From Rhodospirillaceae bacterium (GTDB taxonomy: Bacteria > Pseudomonadota > Alphaproteobacteria > Bin65), in contig JAPPLJ010000002.1 in the NCBI GenBank assembly GCA_028819475.1, forward strand, positions 30,063 to 94,062: a stretch of 64,000 bases of DNA, in the 5' to 3' direction. Of this stretch, positions 1 to 8,240 are shown one piece after another. Numbering within the stretch: position 1 is the stretch's first letter; the number at the start of each line of letters is the position of its first letter. The position numbers and the translations under genes were made by a program. The notes beneath the pieces were generated by a model. It did not search any database. It saw only the letters and a program-made list of their open reading frames with translations, and had not been told where the DNA came from.

Positions 1-937
1 CGTCATAGCCGCCGACGCCGACGAAGTCCGGCGTCGACTTGGCGCCGTAGGCCGCCTTCCACGCCTTGACGAACGCCTGGTTCTCCGGCGTCGCCAGATC
101 GGCATGGTAGTGGTGCGCCGTGATCACGCCGACCGCCGCCTTGCCCATGCCCTGGAGCTGCGTGTCCTGGGTGATGTCGCCGGGGCCGATCAGCTTGACG
201 CCGGCCTTGCGCATGCCGAGCGATAGATAGGTCTTGGCGACGCCCGCGGCATGGTTGCCGGCCGGCACGAAGACGTAGAAGCAGCCCGGCTTCTTGTCCT
301 TGACGCGCTGGAAGAAGGGCGTGAAGTCCGGCGCCTCGCGCGGGCCGCCCATTGGGATCGAATCGATGACCTTGCCGCCGGCCCCTTCGAAGCCGCGCGC
401 GAAGGCGGCGACGCTGTCCTTGCCCGGCGGATAGTTGGTGTAGCCGGAAATCGCCGTCTTGCAGCCCATTTCCTTCGCCGCGTGCTCGCCCATGATGTAG
501 CCGGCCTGCCACATGGTGAAGGACACGCGCGCGATATTGGGCGACATGTTGGTGATAAATGCCGTGCCCGCGTTCATGATGACGAACGGTACCTTGGCGG
601 CGGTGACCAGCGGCGCGATCGACATGGCGTTCGGCGAGAAGATGACGCCGCCGAGGATTTCGACCTTCTCGCGCGCGATCAGCTCCTGCGCCGCCGCCTT
701 GGCAATCGGCCCGCCCGGGCGTTTCGAATCGCGCACGATCAGCTTGATCGTGTCGCCGCCCAGCTCCTTGGCGTGCAGCTTCAGATAGAGCCGCGCGCCC
801 TTTTCCATCTGGTCGCCGAGCTGCGCCGCGCCGCCGGATTTCGGCGCGATGAAGCCGACCTTGATCTCCCGCGCCTCGGCCGCCGCCGCAAAGGCGACGG
901 CGCCGGCGAGAGCGAGTCCGGTGGTGACCCTGAACAT
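1..937 (-). CDS. ABC transporter substrate-binding protein, branched-chain amino acid type (3' end outside window)
   Basis: Periplasmic ligand-binding protein of the LivJ/type I fold family, which would deliver an amino-acid-like or aromatic solute to an ABC importer. The first ~22 residues form a signal peptide (MFRVTTG... ending AEA), followed by IKVGFIAPKSGG, the usual first strand of the family. The start at 937 has a strong GGAGGAG ribosome site. The C-terminus is cut by the window edge after about 312 codons. It lies 49 bp downstream of a same-strand paralogue (987-2189), with most residues identical through the first ~240, so the pair is a tandem duplication. No permease or ATPase is in view, so the ligand is unknown. 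Confidence 0.85.
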   Translation of the reverse strand, partial: MFRVTTGLALAGAVAFAAAAEAREIKVGFIAPKSGGAAQLGDQMEKGARLYLKLHAKELGGDTIKLIVRDSKRPGGPIAKAAAQELIAREKVEILGGVIFSPNAMSIAPLVTAAKVPFVIMNAGTAFITNMSPNIARVSFTMWQAGYIMGEHAAKEMGCKTAISGYTNYPPGKDSVAAFARGFEGAGGKVIDSIPMGGPREAPDFTPFFQRVKDKKPGCFYVFVPAGNHAAGVAKTYLSLGMRKAGVKLIGPGDITQDTQLQGMGKAAVGVITAHHYHADLATPENQAFVKAWKAAYGAKSTPDFVGVGGYD

Positions 938-986
938 GGCACTCCTCCGTTTCGATATTGTTGAACGGACAGGTTAGCGGATTTCG

Positions 987-2189
987 CTACTTTCCGCACC
1001 GGCCGATCTTCAGTTCCTTGCACTTGTCCTTGACCGCCTCGATAGTCTTCAGCGTCTTGTGGCGCAGGGTGCCGTTATCGTTGACGACCTCGGCGACATA
1101 GATGTTCTGGACGATGTCGCGCGTCACCGGGTCGATCGAGATTTTTCCGCGCGGGCTGTCGTGGGTCCAGCCTCTCAGCGCTTTGATCGCGCCGTCCGCC
1201 GTGATCTTGCCGCCCTTGGCCGACTTGATGACGTGGAACACCGCGGCCATGCCGTCATAGCCGCCGACGCTGACGAAATCGTTCACCGCATCCTTGCCGT
1301 ATTCGGCCTTGAACGCCTTGCGATAGGCCGCGTTGGCCGCGTTCTCGAGATCGGCGTGATAGTGGATGGCGATGGTCGTGCCGGCGATGGCCGGGCCGAT
1401 GCTCTGCAATTGCAGATCGTGGGTGAGGTCGCCGGGGCCGATGAACTTGATGCCGGCCTCCTTCATGCGCAGGGCGAGATAGGTCTTGGACGCGCCCGCG
1501 GCATGGTTGCCGCCCGGCACGAAGACGTAGAAGCAGCCCGGCTTCTTGTCCTTGACCCGCTGGAAGAAGGGCGTGAGGTCCGGCGCCTCGCGCGGGCCGC
1601 CCATCGGGATCGAATCGATCACCTTGCCGCCGGCGCCCTCGAAGCCGCGCTTGAAGGCGGCCACGCTGTCCTTGCCCGGCGGATAGTTGGTGTAGCCGGA
1701 GATCGCCGTCTTGCAGCCGAGCGCCGTCGCGGCGTGCTCGCCCATGATGTAGCCGGCCTGCCACATGGTGAAGGAGACCCGGGCGATGTTCGGCGACAGG
1801 GTGGTGATCCAGGAGGTGCCGGCATTCATCACGACGAAGGGCACCTTGGCGGCGGTCGCCAGCGGCGCGATCGACATGGCGTTGGGCGAGAAGATGACGC
1901 CGCCCAGGATCTCGACCTTCTCGCGTGCGATCAGCTCCTGCGCGGCGGCCTTGGCGATCGGCCCGCCGGGGCGCTTGGAATCGCGCACGATCAGCTTGAT
2001 CGTGTCGCCGCCAAGCTCTTTCTCGTGCAGCTTGATGTAGAGGCGCGCGCCCTTTTCGAGCTGCTCGCCCAGCTGCGCCGCGCCGCCGGATTTCGGCGCG
2101 ATGAAGCCGACCTTGATCTCGCGGGCCTCGGCGGCGGCCGCCAGCGCAAGGCTGCCGGCGAGGATCGTTCCTGTCGTGAACCTGAACAT
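987..2189 (-). CDS. ABC transporter substrate-binding protein, branched-chain amino acid type
   Basis: A 400-residue periplasmic solute-binding protein, a normal length for the LivJ-like family. Signal peptide at residues 1-22 (MFRFTTGTILAGSLALAAAAEA). The mature part starts IKVGFIAPKSGG and contains FSPNAMSIAPLATAAKVPF and YTNYPPGKDS, as expected of the type I periplasmic-binding fold. The reading frame is open well upstream, but 2189 is chosen because AGGGAGA sits 7 nt before it and the signal peptide begins there. It is the upstream copy of a tandem pair. The copies differ mostly in the C-terminal lobe, which suggests ligand divergence. It is transcribed away from the gal operon, so a link to aromatic acid uptake is possible but only inferred. 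Confidence 0.88.
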   Translation of the reverse strand: MFRFTTGTILAGSLALAAAAEAREIKVGFIAPKSGGAAQLGEQLEKGARLYIKLHEKELGGDTIKLIVRDSKRPGGPIAKAAAQELIAREKVEILGGVIFSPNAMSIAPLATAAKVPFVVMNAGTSWITTLSPNIARVSFTMWQAGYIMGEHAATALGCKTAISGYTNYPPGKDSVAAFKRGFEGAGGKVIDSIPMGGPREAPDLTPFFQRVKDKKPGCFYVFVPGGNHAAGASKTYLALRMKEAGIKFIGPGDLTHDLQLQSIGPAIAGTTIAIHYHADLENAANAAYRKAFKAEYGKDAVNDFVSVGGYDGMAAVFHVIKSAKGGKITADGAIKALRGWTHDSPRGKISIDPVTRDIVQNIYVAEVVNDNGTLRHKTLKTIEAVKDKCKELKIGRCGK

Positions 2190-2434
2190 GCGATTCTCCC
2201 TTCGGTTTCCGGCGGCCGGATCGGCACTGTCGCCCGCGCCGCCGCGTCGCCGGCCATTTCTAAGGGCCGAACCGCCCGTTCCGCAACCCGCTATCCGGGC
2301 GGGGCTCTTGCCGGGCCGCTCACCGGCGCTACACTTTGGGTGTCGCGTCAACGCGGTCATTCCGGCTGCGCTGCGTGATGCCGGCGTGGCCGGCCCGCCG
2401 CGGGCGCGCCCACCCTGACGTGCTGGAGCAGGCG

Positions 2435-2773
2435 ATGAACGACGTGCTGGAAAGATTCGAAGAAGACCTGAAGCAGGCCGAGGCCAGGGCACGGGGCGAA
2501 GGCCCTCCCGAAGTCGAAAGGACCGAAACGCCGGAACTCGACGTCAGGGCGATCCGGGCCGGCACCGGCCTGTCGCAAGCCGATTTCGCCAGGAGCGTCG
2601 GTGTCGACGAGGCCACGCTGCGCGATTGGGAACTGGGCCGGCAGCGGCCGGAAGGGAACGCCCGTGTCCTGCTTGCCATGATCGCAAAGGATCCGCAGAT
2701 CGCGCACCGCGCCATAGGCGGAGACTCCGCGGACCGGGCGGGCGGTGCCGAATTGACCGGGAAAACGCCATGA
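2435..2773 (+). CDS. XRE-family helix-turn-helix regulator, HigA/NadS antitoxin-like
   Basis: A 112-residue protein with a charged helical N-terminus (residues 1-35) and a Cro/CI helix-turn-helix around residues 42-85 (IRAGTGLSQADFARSVGV, then DEATLRDWELGRQRPEG). The pattern TLRDWE-GRRxPxGxARxLL is characteristic of HigA-2/NadS-type antitoxins and stand-alone regulators. No RelE/HigB-type toxin ORF lies beside it, so it is an orphan here. The start at 2435 is preceded by GGAGCAGG. Its stop codon overlaps the galB start (ATGA), so it is cotranscribed with the gal genes and may regulate them. That role is inferred from position. Confidence 0.7.
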   Translation: MNDVLERFEEDLKQAEARARGEGPPEVERTETPELDVRAIRAGTGLSQADFARSVGVDEATLRDWELGRQRPEGNARVLLAMIAKDPQIAHRAIGGDSADRAGGAELTGKTP

Positions 2774-3504
2774 GCGACCGGAGGACAGCGCTTGTCGTCA
2801 GCGCCCATGCGGCGGATTTCGTCTGGCGCTGCGGCGGCGCGATCGCCCTGCACCAGGAAAAGGGCGTCGAGGTCACGGTCGTCTGCCTCTCCTTCGGCGA
2901 GCGCGGCGAGAGCGCCCGGCTGTGGAAGCAGGACGGCGCGACGCTCGACGGGGTGAAGGCCGTGCGGCGCAGCGAAGCGGAGAAGGCCGCAGAGGCGTTG
3001 GGCGCCCATGACCTGGTTTGTTTCGACCTCGGCGACTATCCGCTCACTCTGGACGAGGCCGCCAAATACCGGCTGGTGGACGTGCTGCGCGCGGTGCAGC
3101 CGTCCTTCATCCTCACCCACTCGAAATACGACCCGTACAACACCGACCACATGGCGACCATGGCCTTCACCATGGAGGCGCGGATGATCGCCCAGGCCTG
3201 GGGCCACAATCCCGGCGAGAAAGTGCTCGGCGCGCCGCAGATGTATCTGTTCGAGCCGCACCAGACCGAGCAGATGGGCTGGGTGCCGAACGTGTTCCTC
3301 GACATCACGCCGGTCTGGGAGAAGAAGCGCGCCGCCATCGAGTGCATGGAGGGCCAGCACCATCTCTGGGCCTACTACACCAACGTCGCCGAGAACCGGG
3401 GCAACCATTTCCGGCGCAATTCCGGCGGCATGGCCGGCGGGCGCGACTGCAAATACGCTGAGGGCTTCCAGGCCGTGTTCCCGCGCTGCGTGGACGAACT
3501 GTGA
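2770..3504 (+). CDS. galB: 4-oxalomesaconate / 4-carboxy-2-hydroxymuconate hydratase, PIG-L fold (GalB)
   Basis: Hydrates the 4-oxalomesaconate-level intermediate of gallate and protocatechuate 4,5-cleavage catabolism to 4-carboxy-4-hydroxy-2-oxoadipate. The 244-residue protein has the PIG-L/LmbE deacetylase fold, but the canonical AHPDDE is replaced by AHAADF: His13 and Asp16 (metal ligands) are kept and the deacetylase Asp is Ala15. That substitution fits GalB hydratases rather than sugar deacetylases. Other conserved segments are [24 protein letters not shown] (His117, His127) and [12 protein letters not shown]. The start overlaps the upstream regulator (ATGA) and the stop overlaps galC (TGATG). 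The galC-galD neighbours support the call. Confidence 0.9.
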   Translation: MSDRRTALVVSAHAADFVWRCGGAIALHQEKGVEVTVVCLSFGERGESARLWKQDGATLDGVKAVRRSEAEKAAEALGAHDLVCFDLGDYPLTLDEAAKYRLVDVLRAVQPSFILTHSKYDPYNTDHMATMAFTMEARMIAQAWGHNPGEKVLGAPQMYLFEPHQTEQMGWVPNVFLDITPVWEKKRAAIECMEGQHHLWAYYTNVAENRGNHFRRNSGGMAGGRDCKYAEGFQAVFPRCVDEL

Positions 3505-4175
3505 TGGGCGTCGTCGTCCGCGATATCGAGCGGGCCGATCCGGCGGTCATCGCGGCGCTGGGGGAATGCGGCGTCGCGACGGTCCACGAGGCCCAGGGGC
3601 GCACCGGGCTGCTCGCCTCCGCCATCCGGCCGATCTATGCCGGCGCGGCGGCGGCGGGCTCGGCCGTTACCATCCTCGCGCCGCCGGGCGACAACTGGAT
3701 GGTCCATGTCGCCATCGAGCAACTCCAGCCAGGCGACATGCTGGTCCTCGCCGTCACCGCGCCGTCCGACGCCGGCTATTTCGGCGACCTGCTGGCGACC
3801 TCCGCCCGGGCCCGCGGCGCGGCCGGGCTGGTGGCCGACACGGGCGTGCGCGACGTGAAGGACCTCACCGCCATGTGTTTCCCGGTCTGGTCGCGGGCGG
3901 TGTGCGCCCAAGGCACGGTGAAGAAGACGCCCGGCTCGGTCAACGTGCCGGTGGTCTGCGCCGGCGCGCCGGTCCGGTCCGGCGATGTCGTGGTCGGCGA
4001 CGACGACGGCGTCTGCATCGTCCGGCGCGAAGAGGCCGCTGAGGTGCTGGCGAAGGCCCAGGCCCGGATCGCCAACGAAGACGAGAAGCGCCGGAGACTC
4101 GCCGCCGGCGAACTCGGGCTGGACATGTACGGCATGCGCGGCGACCTCGAAGCCGCCGGGCTGAAATATGTCTGA
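3504..4175 (+). CDS. galC: 4-carboxy-4-hydroxy-2-oxoadipate aldolase, RraA/HMG-aldolase fold (GalC)
   Basis: Class II pyruvate aldolase that splits 4-carboxy-4-hydroxy-2-oxoadipate into pyruvate and oxaloacetate, the last step of the gallate/4,5-protocatechuate route. The 223-residue length is normal. The RraA-like signature is present: [17 protein letters not shown] followed by ADTGVRD, with Asp112, Arg116 and Asp117 as the metal and substrate site. ATG at 3504 is preferred over the GTG one codon upstream because it overlaps the galB stop directly. The 3' end overlaps galD by 8 bp, so translation is coupled. An RraA regulator is excluded by the gal context. Confidence 0.88.
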   Translation: MGVVVRDIERADPAVIAALGECGVATVHEAQGRTGLLASAIRPIYAGAAAAGSAVTILAPPGDNWMVHVAIEQLQPGDMLVLAVTAPSDAGYFGDLLATSARARGAAGLVADTGVRDVKDLTAMCFPVWSRAVCAQGTVKKTPGSVNVPVVCAGAPVRSGDVVVGDDDGVCIVRREEAAEVLAKAQARIANEDEKRRRLAAGELGLDMYGMRGDLEAAGLKYV

Positions 4176-5238
4176 CGAGATTCCAAGCGGCGTGCGTTGC
4201 CTGTGGATGCGCGGCGGCACGTCGAAGGGCGGCTATTTCCTCGCCGAAGACCTGCCGGCCGACCCGGCGGCGCGCGACGCATTTCTGCGCCGGGTCATGG
4301 GCTCGCCCGATCCGCGCCAGATCGACGGCATGGGCGGGGCCGACCCGCTGACCTCGAAGGTTGCGGTGGTCTCGCCGTCGGTGCGCGCCGGCGTCGATGT
4401 CGATTACCTCTTCCTTCAGGTGAGCGTCGACGCGCCGCTGGTCTCCGATGCCCAGACCTGCGGCAACATCCTGGCCGGGGTCGGTCCCTTCGCCATCGAG
4501 CGCGGCCTCGCGCCGGCGCGCGACGGCGAAACGCCGGTGACGATCCATCTGGTGAATACCGGCCAGACCGCGACCGCGACCGTGCAGACGCCGGGTGGGG
4601 CGGTCCGCTATACCGGCGACGCCCGGATCGACGGCGTGCCGGGCGCCGCCGCGCCGGTGCCGCTGCAGTTCCGGGACACCGCCGGCGCGACCTGCGGCGC
4701 GCTGCTGCCGACCGGCCGGCCGGTCGACCGGATCGACGGGATCGAGGTCACGCTGATTGACAACGGCATGCCCTGCGTGGTGCTGCGGGCGGCGGACGCC
4801 GGGATCGCCGGCACGGAAAGCCGCGAGGTGCTGGATGCCGATGCCGACCTGAAGATCAGGCTCGAACGCCTGCGCCTCGCCTGCGGCCCACTGATGAACC
4901 TGGGCAACGTCGTGGCGAAGACGGTGCCCAAAATGACCATGGTGAGCGCGCCGCAACAGGGCGGGGCGATAAACACCCGGACCTTCATCCCGCACCGCTG
5001 CCACGCGACCATCGGCGTGCTCGGCGCAGTCAGCGTCGCCACGGCCTGCCTGCTGCCGGAATCGCCCGCCGCGGCGCTCGCCGCCCTGCCGCCGGGCAAC
5101 CCGAAGACGCTGGAAATCGAGCATCCGTCCGGGCAGACCTCGGTGATCGCGGCGCTGGCCGACGACGGCAGCGTGGCCGCGGCGGCCATCCTGCGCACCG
5201 CCAACAAGTTGATGGACGGCACGGTCTTTGCGGGCTAG
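4168..5238 (+). CDS. galD: 4-oxalomesaconate tautomerase, PrpF family (GalD)
   Basis: Isomerises the keto and enol forms of 4-oxalomesaconate so that GalB can act. It is a 356-residue PrpF/diaminopimelate-epimerase-fold protein. It starts with [13 protein letters not shown] (residues ~12-24), the hallmark of the tautomerase branch, followed by [20 protein letters not shown] and [14 protein letters not shown] segments (here [17 protein letters not shown]). Methylitaconate isomerases share the fold, but the position directly after galB-galC decides the call. The ATG lies inside the end of galC. Confidence 0.9.
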   Translation: MSDEIPSGVRCLWMRGGTSKGGYFLAEDLPADPAARDAFLRRVMGSPDPRQIDGMGGADPLTSKVAVVSPSVRAGVDVDYLFLQVSVDAPLVSDAQTCGNILAGVGPFAIERGLAPARDGETPVTIHLVNTGQTATATVQTPGGAVRYTGDARIDGVPGAAAPVPLQFRDTAGATCGALLPTGRPVDRIDGIEVTLIDNGMPCVVLRAADAGIAGTESREVLDADADLKIRLERLRLACGPLMNLGNVVAKTVPKMTMVSAPQQGGAINTRTFIPHRCHATIGVLGAVSVATACLLPESPAAALAALPPGNPKTLEIEHPSGQTSVIAALADDGSVAAAAILRTANKLMDGTVFAG

Positions 5239-5275
5239 CACGGTCGCGCCCGATCCTGCGCAAGGACTGCCGCCC

Positions 5276-6163
5276 ATGACCCGCATCCATATCCAGTTCT
5301 CCCTGTTCTCGGCCTTCTATTCGCCGCTGATCGCGACCATGGCCGGCGGATTTCTGACCGAGGAAGGGCTGGAGGCCGACTGGTCGGTGTCGCCGCCGGG
5401 CGTTTCCGCCATCGCGGCCCTTAAGGACGGCTCGGCCCATGTCGTCCAGTCGGCGCTCAGCCAGGCCTTCGGGCCGCTGTCGAAGGGCGAGGCGCCCGGC
5501 GTCGTCCACTTCGCCCAGATCAACGAGATGGACGGCTTCTTCCTGACCGGGCGGGAACCGGATGCGGATTTCGACTGGCGCAGGCTGGAGCGCGCGGAGG
5601 TCGTGCTGTTCGGCGGCGGCCAGCCGCTCGCCATGTTCAGATATGCCTGCCACAAGGCCGGCATTGATTTCGAGAAGATTGCCGCCATCCATCCCGGCGG
5701 CGCCGCCGATATCGACCGCGCCTTCCGCGAGGGGCAGGGCGCGTACGTCCAGCAGCAGGGGCCGTTCCCCCAGCAGCTCGAGGCCGACGGGATCGGCCAT
5801 GTCGTGGCGCAGGTCGGGCTCCAGGTCGGCCGCTGCGGCTTCTCCAGCCTGTGCGCCCGGCCGGACTGGCTGGAAACCGATATGGCGAGGGCCTTCACCC
5901 GCGCCTACCGCCGGGCCCGGCGCTGGCTCAACGAGACGCCGGCCGCCGAGGTCGCGCGCGCCGAGGACTCCTTTTTCCCGGACATCGACCTGCCCGTGCT
6001 CGAACGCTGCATCGCGACCTACCAGCAACTCGGCTGCTGGGCGCCCCATATCGAGATCACGCCCGATGCCTTCGAGGCGACGCTGGATATCTATGAATAC
6101 AACGGCCTGATCGGCGAGCGCTTCGCCTACGACCGGGTTTGCGCCGCACCGCCGGAGGGCTAG
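5276..6163 (+). CDS. NMT1/THI5-like (SsuA-type periplasmic-binding fold) protein without signal peptide
   Basis: A 295-residue protein that begins MTRIHIQFSLFSAFYSPLIATMAGGFL. This is the first strand and helix of the NMT1/THI5 solute-binding fold, and it starts at the mature N-terminus. There is no hydrophobic leader in this frame even from the upstream in-frame codon at 5228, so the product should be cytosolic. It lies 37 bp after galD and 4 bp before the next gene, clearly in the gal operon. Cytosolic members of this superfamily include enzymes such as 4,5-dihydroxyphthalate decarboxylase and the pyrimidine synthase THI5, so an enzymatic role on an aromatic substrate is possible. Its function is not established here. 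Confidence 0.7.
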   Translation: MTRIHIQFSLFSAFYSPLIATMAGGFLTEEGLEADWSVSPPGVSAIAALKDGSAHVVQSALSQAFGPLSKGEAPGVVHFAQINEMDGFFLTGREPDADFDWRRLERAEVVLFGGGQPLAMFRYACHKAGIDFEKIAAIHPGGAADIDRAFREGQGAYVQQQGPFPQQLEADGIGHVVAQVGLQVGRCGFSSLCARPDWLETDMARAFTRAYRRARRWLNETPAAEVARAEDSFFPDIDLPVLERCIATYQQLGCWAPHIEITPDAFEATLDIYEYNGLIGERFAYDRVCAAPPEG

Positions 6164-6167
6164 AGCG

Positions 6168-6731
6168 ATGTCCCGTTACGACGAGATCGATCTCGCCAAT
6201 CTGAGCACGGACCAGCAGGCGGTGGCCGACGCCATCGCCGGCGGGCCGCGCGGCTCGTTGCGCGGGCCGTTCGTGCCCTGGTTGCTCAGCCCGGGGATGG
6301 CCGATCCGGCGCAGCGGCTCGGCGCCTTCCTGCGCTTCCGCACCGTTATCCCACAGCGGCTCAAGGAACTGGCGATCCTGTTCACCGCCCGCCGGTGGGA
6401 CGCCGGCTTCGAATGGAGCGTGCATGCGAAGCTGGCGCTGGAGGCCGGCCTGCCGCGCCCGGCGGTCGAGGCGATCGGCCGGGGCGAGGCGCCGGATTTC
6501 GCCGATCCGGACGACGACCTGATCTGGCGGGCCTGCCGGGAAATGTACGAGACGCGCCGCTTCTCCGACGGAACCTTCGCCGCGCTGAAGGCGCTGCTCG
6601 GGCCGCAGGGCGTCGCCGAACTGGCCGGCCTGCTCGGCTACTACGCCCTGGTCTCGATCACCCTCAACGCCTACGAGGTGCCGGCTCTGGACGACGCCGC
6701 CGTCCCGGACCTCGCCGAAATCGCCCGGTAG
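6168..6731 (+). CDS. Carboxymuconolactone decarboxylase family protein (AhpD-like fold)
   Basis: A 187-residue helical protein with the CMD core around residues 60-105: RLKELAILFTARRWDAGFEWSVHAKLALEAG. The CxxC pair of AhpD-type peroxidase partners is absent. The E-W-x-x-H arrangement instead resembles decarboxylase-type or uncharacterised CMD proteins often found in aromatic and carboxylic acid gene clusters. It starts 4 bp after the preceding stop with AGAGCG before the ATG. As the last gene of the gal operon it may process a lactone or act on a side product. No substrate can be read from sequence. Confidence 0.75.
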   Translation: MSRYDEIDLANLSTDQQAVADAIAGGPRGSLRGPFVPWLLSPGMADPAQRLGAFLRFRTVIPQRLKELAILFTARRWDAGFEWSVHAKLALEAGLPRPAVEAIGRGEAPDFADPDDDLIWRACREMYETRRFSDGTFAALKALLGPQGVAELAGLLGYYALVSITLNAYEVPALDDAAVPDLAEIAR

Positions 6732-6753
6732 CCCGGCGCCCTCCCGGTCCCGC

Positions 6754-7104
6754 TCAGTACAGCCGGCCGCCGTCGGGTACATCGCGGTCGACGCCGATCA
6801 GCACGACCTCGCCGTCCGCGTCCGGGAAGCCGAGCACTAGGATCTCCGACATGATGTTGGCGATCTGCTTGGGCGGGAAATTGAGCACCGCCGCGACCTT
6901 GCGGCCGACCAGAGCCTCCGGGGCATAGTGCGCGGTGATCTGCGCCGAGGATTTGCGCGTGCCGATGGCCGCGCCGAAATCGACCGTCAGGATATAGGCC
7001 GGCTTGCGGGCCTTCTCGAACGGCTCGGCGGTCAATACCGTGCCGACCCGGATATCGACCTTCTCGAAGTCCGCCCAGGAAATGGTGTCTGCAACCGCGC
7101 TCAT
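6754..7104 (-). CDS. csaA: CsaA-type tRNA-binding / export chaperone protein
   Basis: A 116-residue OB-fold protein of the CsaA/Trbp111 group (110-115 residues usual). Recognisable segments are SWADFEKVDIRVGTVLTAE, the dimer-interface stretch AAIGTRKSSAQITAHY, and FPPKQIANIMSEILVLGFPDADGEVVLIGVDRDVPDGGRLY, which is the family C-terminus. Members bind tRNA or act as a chaperone for exported proteins. The start at 7104 (MSAVADTISW) is chosen over upstream codons because family members begin about six residues before the SWxDF motif. It is convergent with the gal operon. Confidence 0.88.
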   Translation of the reverse strand: MSAVADTISWADFEKVDIRVGTVLTAEPFEKARKPAYILTVDFGAAIGTRKSSAQITAHYAPEALVGRKVAAVLNFPPKQIANIMSEILVLGFPDADGEVVLIGVDRDVPDGGRLY

Positions 7105-7172
7105 CGGGCGCGTTATAGCAGCCCGGCGGGCGGAGTCCCTTGCGAATTGGCCCCTCGCTGCAAAGGATATCA

Positions 7173-7328
7173 TTCCCCTTCTTCAGAGGGGGAAGTGGCC
7201 GAGCGCAGCGAGGTCGATGGGGGTGCCGTGTCTGTCCGAAATGAGCCGCCTTGCGGCGGCGCGCGTCTGGCGACGCGCCACCCCCACCCCGATTCTTTTC
7301 CGAGCCTCCCCCTCTGAAGAGGGGGAGG
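7173..7328. repeat. Long inverted-repeat intergenic element with palindromic ends
   Basis: The two ends (7173-7198 and 7305-7328) are G/C-block palindromes of the form CCCCCTCTGAAGAGGGGG and are inverted copies of each other with a few mismatches. Between them lie small hairpins (CCGCCTTGCGGCGG near 7250). Elements with these ends are common between genes in alphaproteobacterial genomes. No coding sequence fits. It fills most of the gap between csaA and the TetR gene. Confidence 0.7.
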
Positions 7329-7400
7329 TATAGCGCCTCGCATGGGCGCGGAATTTCGTAGGGTAATCCTTGGCGGAAGGGGATTCGATTTGGAGCCGCC

Positions 7401-8042
7401 TCAGGCCGCCGGCGCCGGTTCGGCGTCGGGATCAAGGGCATCGTCCGCGCCCCGCCGCCGGCCGAAGGGCGAACGCATGGTGGCGAACTGCTCGGCCCGC
7501 TTCAGGTTGCGGTCGAGCGCCGCCATGGTCTTCGCCATGTCCTCGCTGTCGTCGCGCAGCCAGACGTTGAGAGTTGCGGCAAAGACGACCGCAAGGCCCT
7601 TGACCCGCAGGCCGCCGAGCCAGCCCGCCGTGCCGATGCCCGCCGCCTCCAGCATCCAGCGCATGGAGCGCAGCAGCCGGCAGCCGCCGCACAGGATTTC
7701 GGCAACGCCGCCGCTGCCGGCGTCGCGCACCACGGCGCGGAGGCCGTCCTTGTAGGGATTGAGCGCATCGAAGCGCTGCATGAGGATATCGAACAGCCGG
7801 TCGCGGTACGACGAGTCTTCGTCGTCGGACTGTTGCGCCCCTGTCAGCACGATCCGGTCGATATGGCGGACGAAGCCGTCGAGCAGCGCTTCCTTCGAGG
7901 TGTAGCGGGCGTGCAGGTCGGCCAGCGACAGGCCGGCCTCTTCGGCGATGTCGGCAAGCCTGGTCCGGCGCCAGCCGATGCCGGCGCCCGCCCGCATGGC
8001 GGCGGCGTAGATGTCGCTGTCGGCAATCTTCTCCTGGGCCAT
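7401..8042 (-). CDS. TetR family transcriptional regulator
   Basis: A 213-residue regulator. The N-terminal helix-turn-helix (residues ~20-60) reads WRRTRLADIAEEAGLSLADLHARYTSKEALLDGFVRHID, close to the TetR consensus, and the C-terminal ligand/dimer domain is helical. ATG at 8042 begins MAQEKIADSDIY. It is divergent from the sigma factor gene at 8241 with ~200 bp between. Target and ligand are unknown. Confidence 0.85.
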   Translation of the reverse strand: MAQEKIADSDIYAAAMRAGAGIGWRRTRLADIAEEAGLSLADLHARYTSKEALLDGFVRHIDRIVLTGAQQSDDEDSSYRDRLFDILMQRFDALNPYKDGLRAVVRDAGSGGVAEILCGGCRLLRSMRWMLEAAGIGTAGWLGGLRVKGLAVVFAATLNVWLRDDSEDMAKTMAALDRNLKRAEQFATMRSPFGRRRGADDALDPDAEPAPAA

Positions 8043-8240
8043 CGGTCGCTCCCTGAAGCTGTTGAGGGGAAACTGCCGGAGGATGTTCTCCTATTGTAGC
8101 ACGAAATCCGGTCGCACCGGTTCCAATTCTCGGCCGAGTGTGCGATTTTCGCCGGGTCGGGCGGCGCCCAACGCGCCGCCCGGCGCATCGCAAACGCGCG
8201 CCGCCCGATCGTTCGAAGGCGGACAATCCGGTTTGACGCC

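Noticed and set aside
3504..4175. Annotation as RraA ribonuclease regulator or SAM methyltransferase MenG
   Set aside because: The aldolase active-site pattern and the galB/galD neighbours make CHA aldolase far more likely.
7173..7328. Could be a CRISPR-like repeat array
   Set aside because: Only two inverted palindromic ends, no regularly spaced direct repeats or spacers; the same holds for all other repeats in the window.
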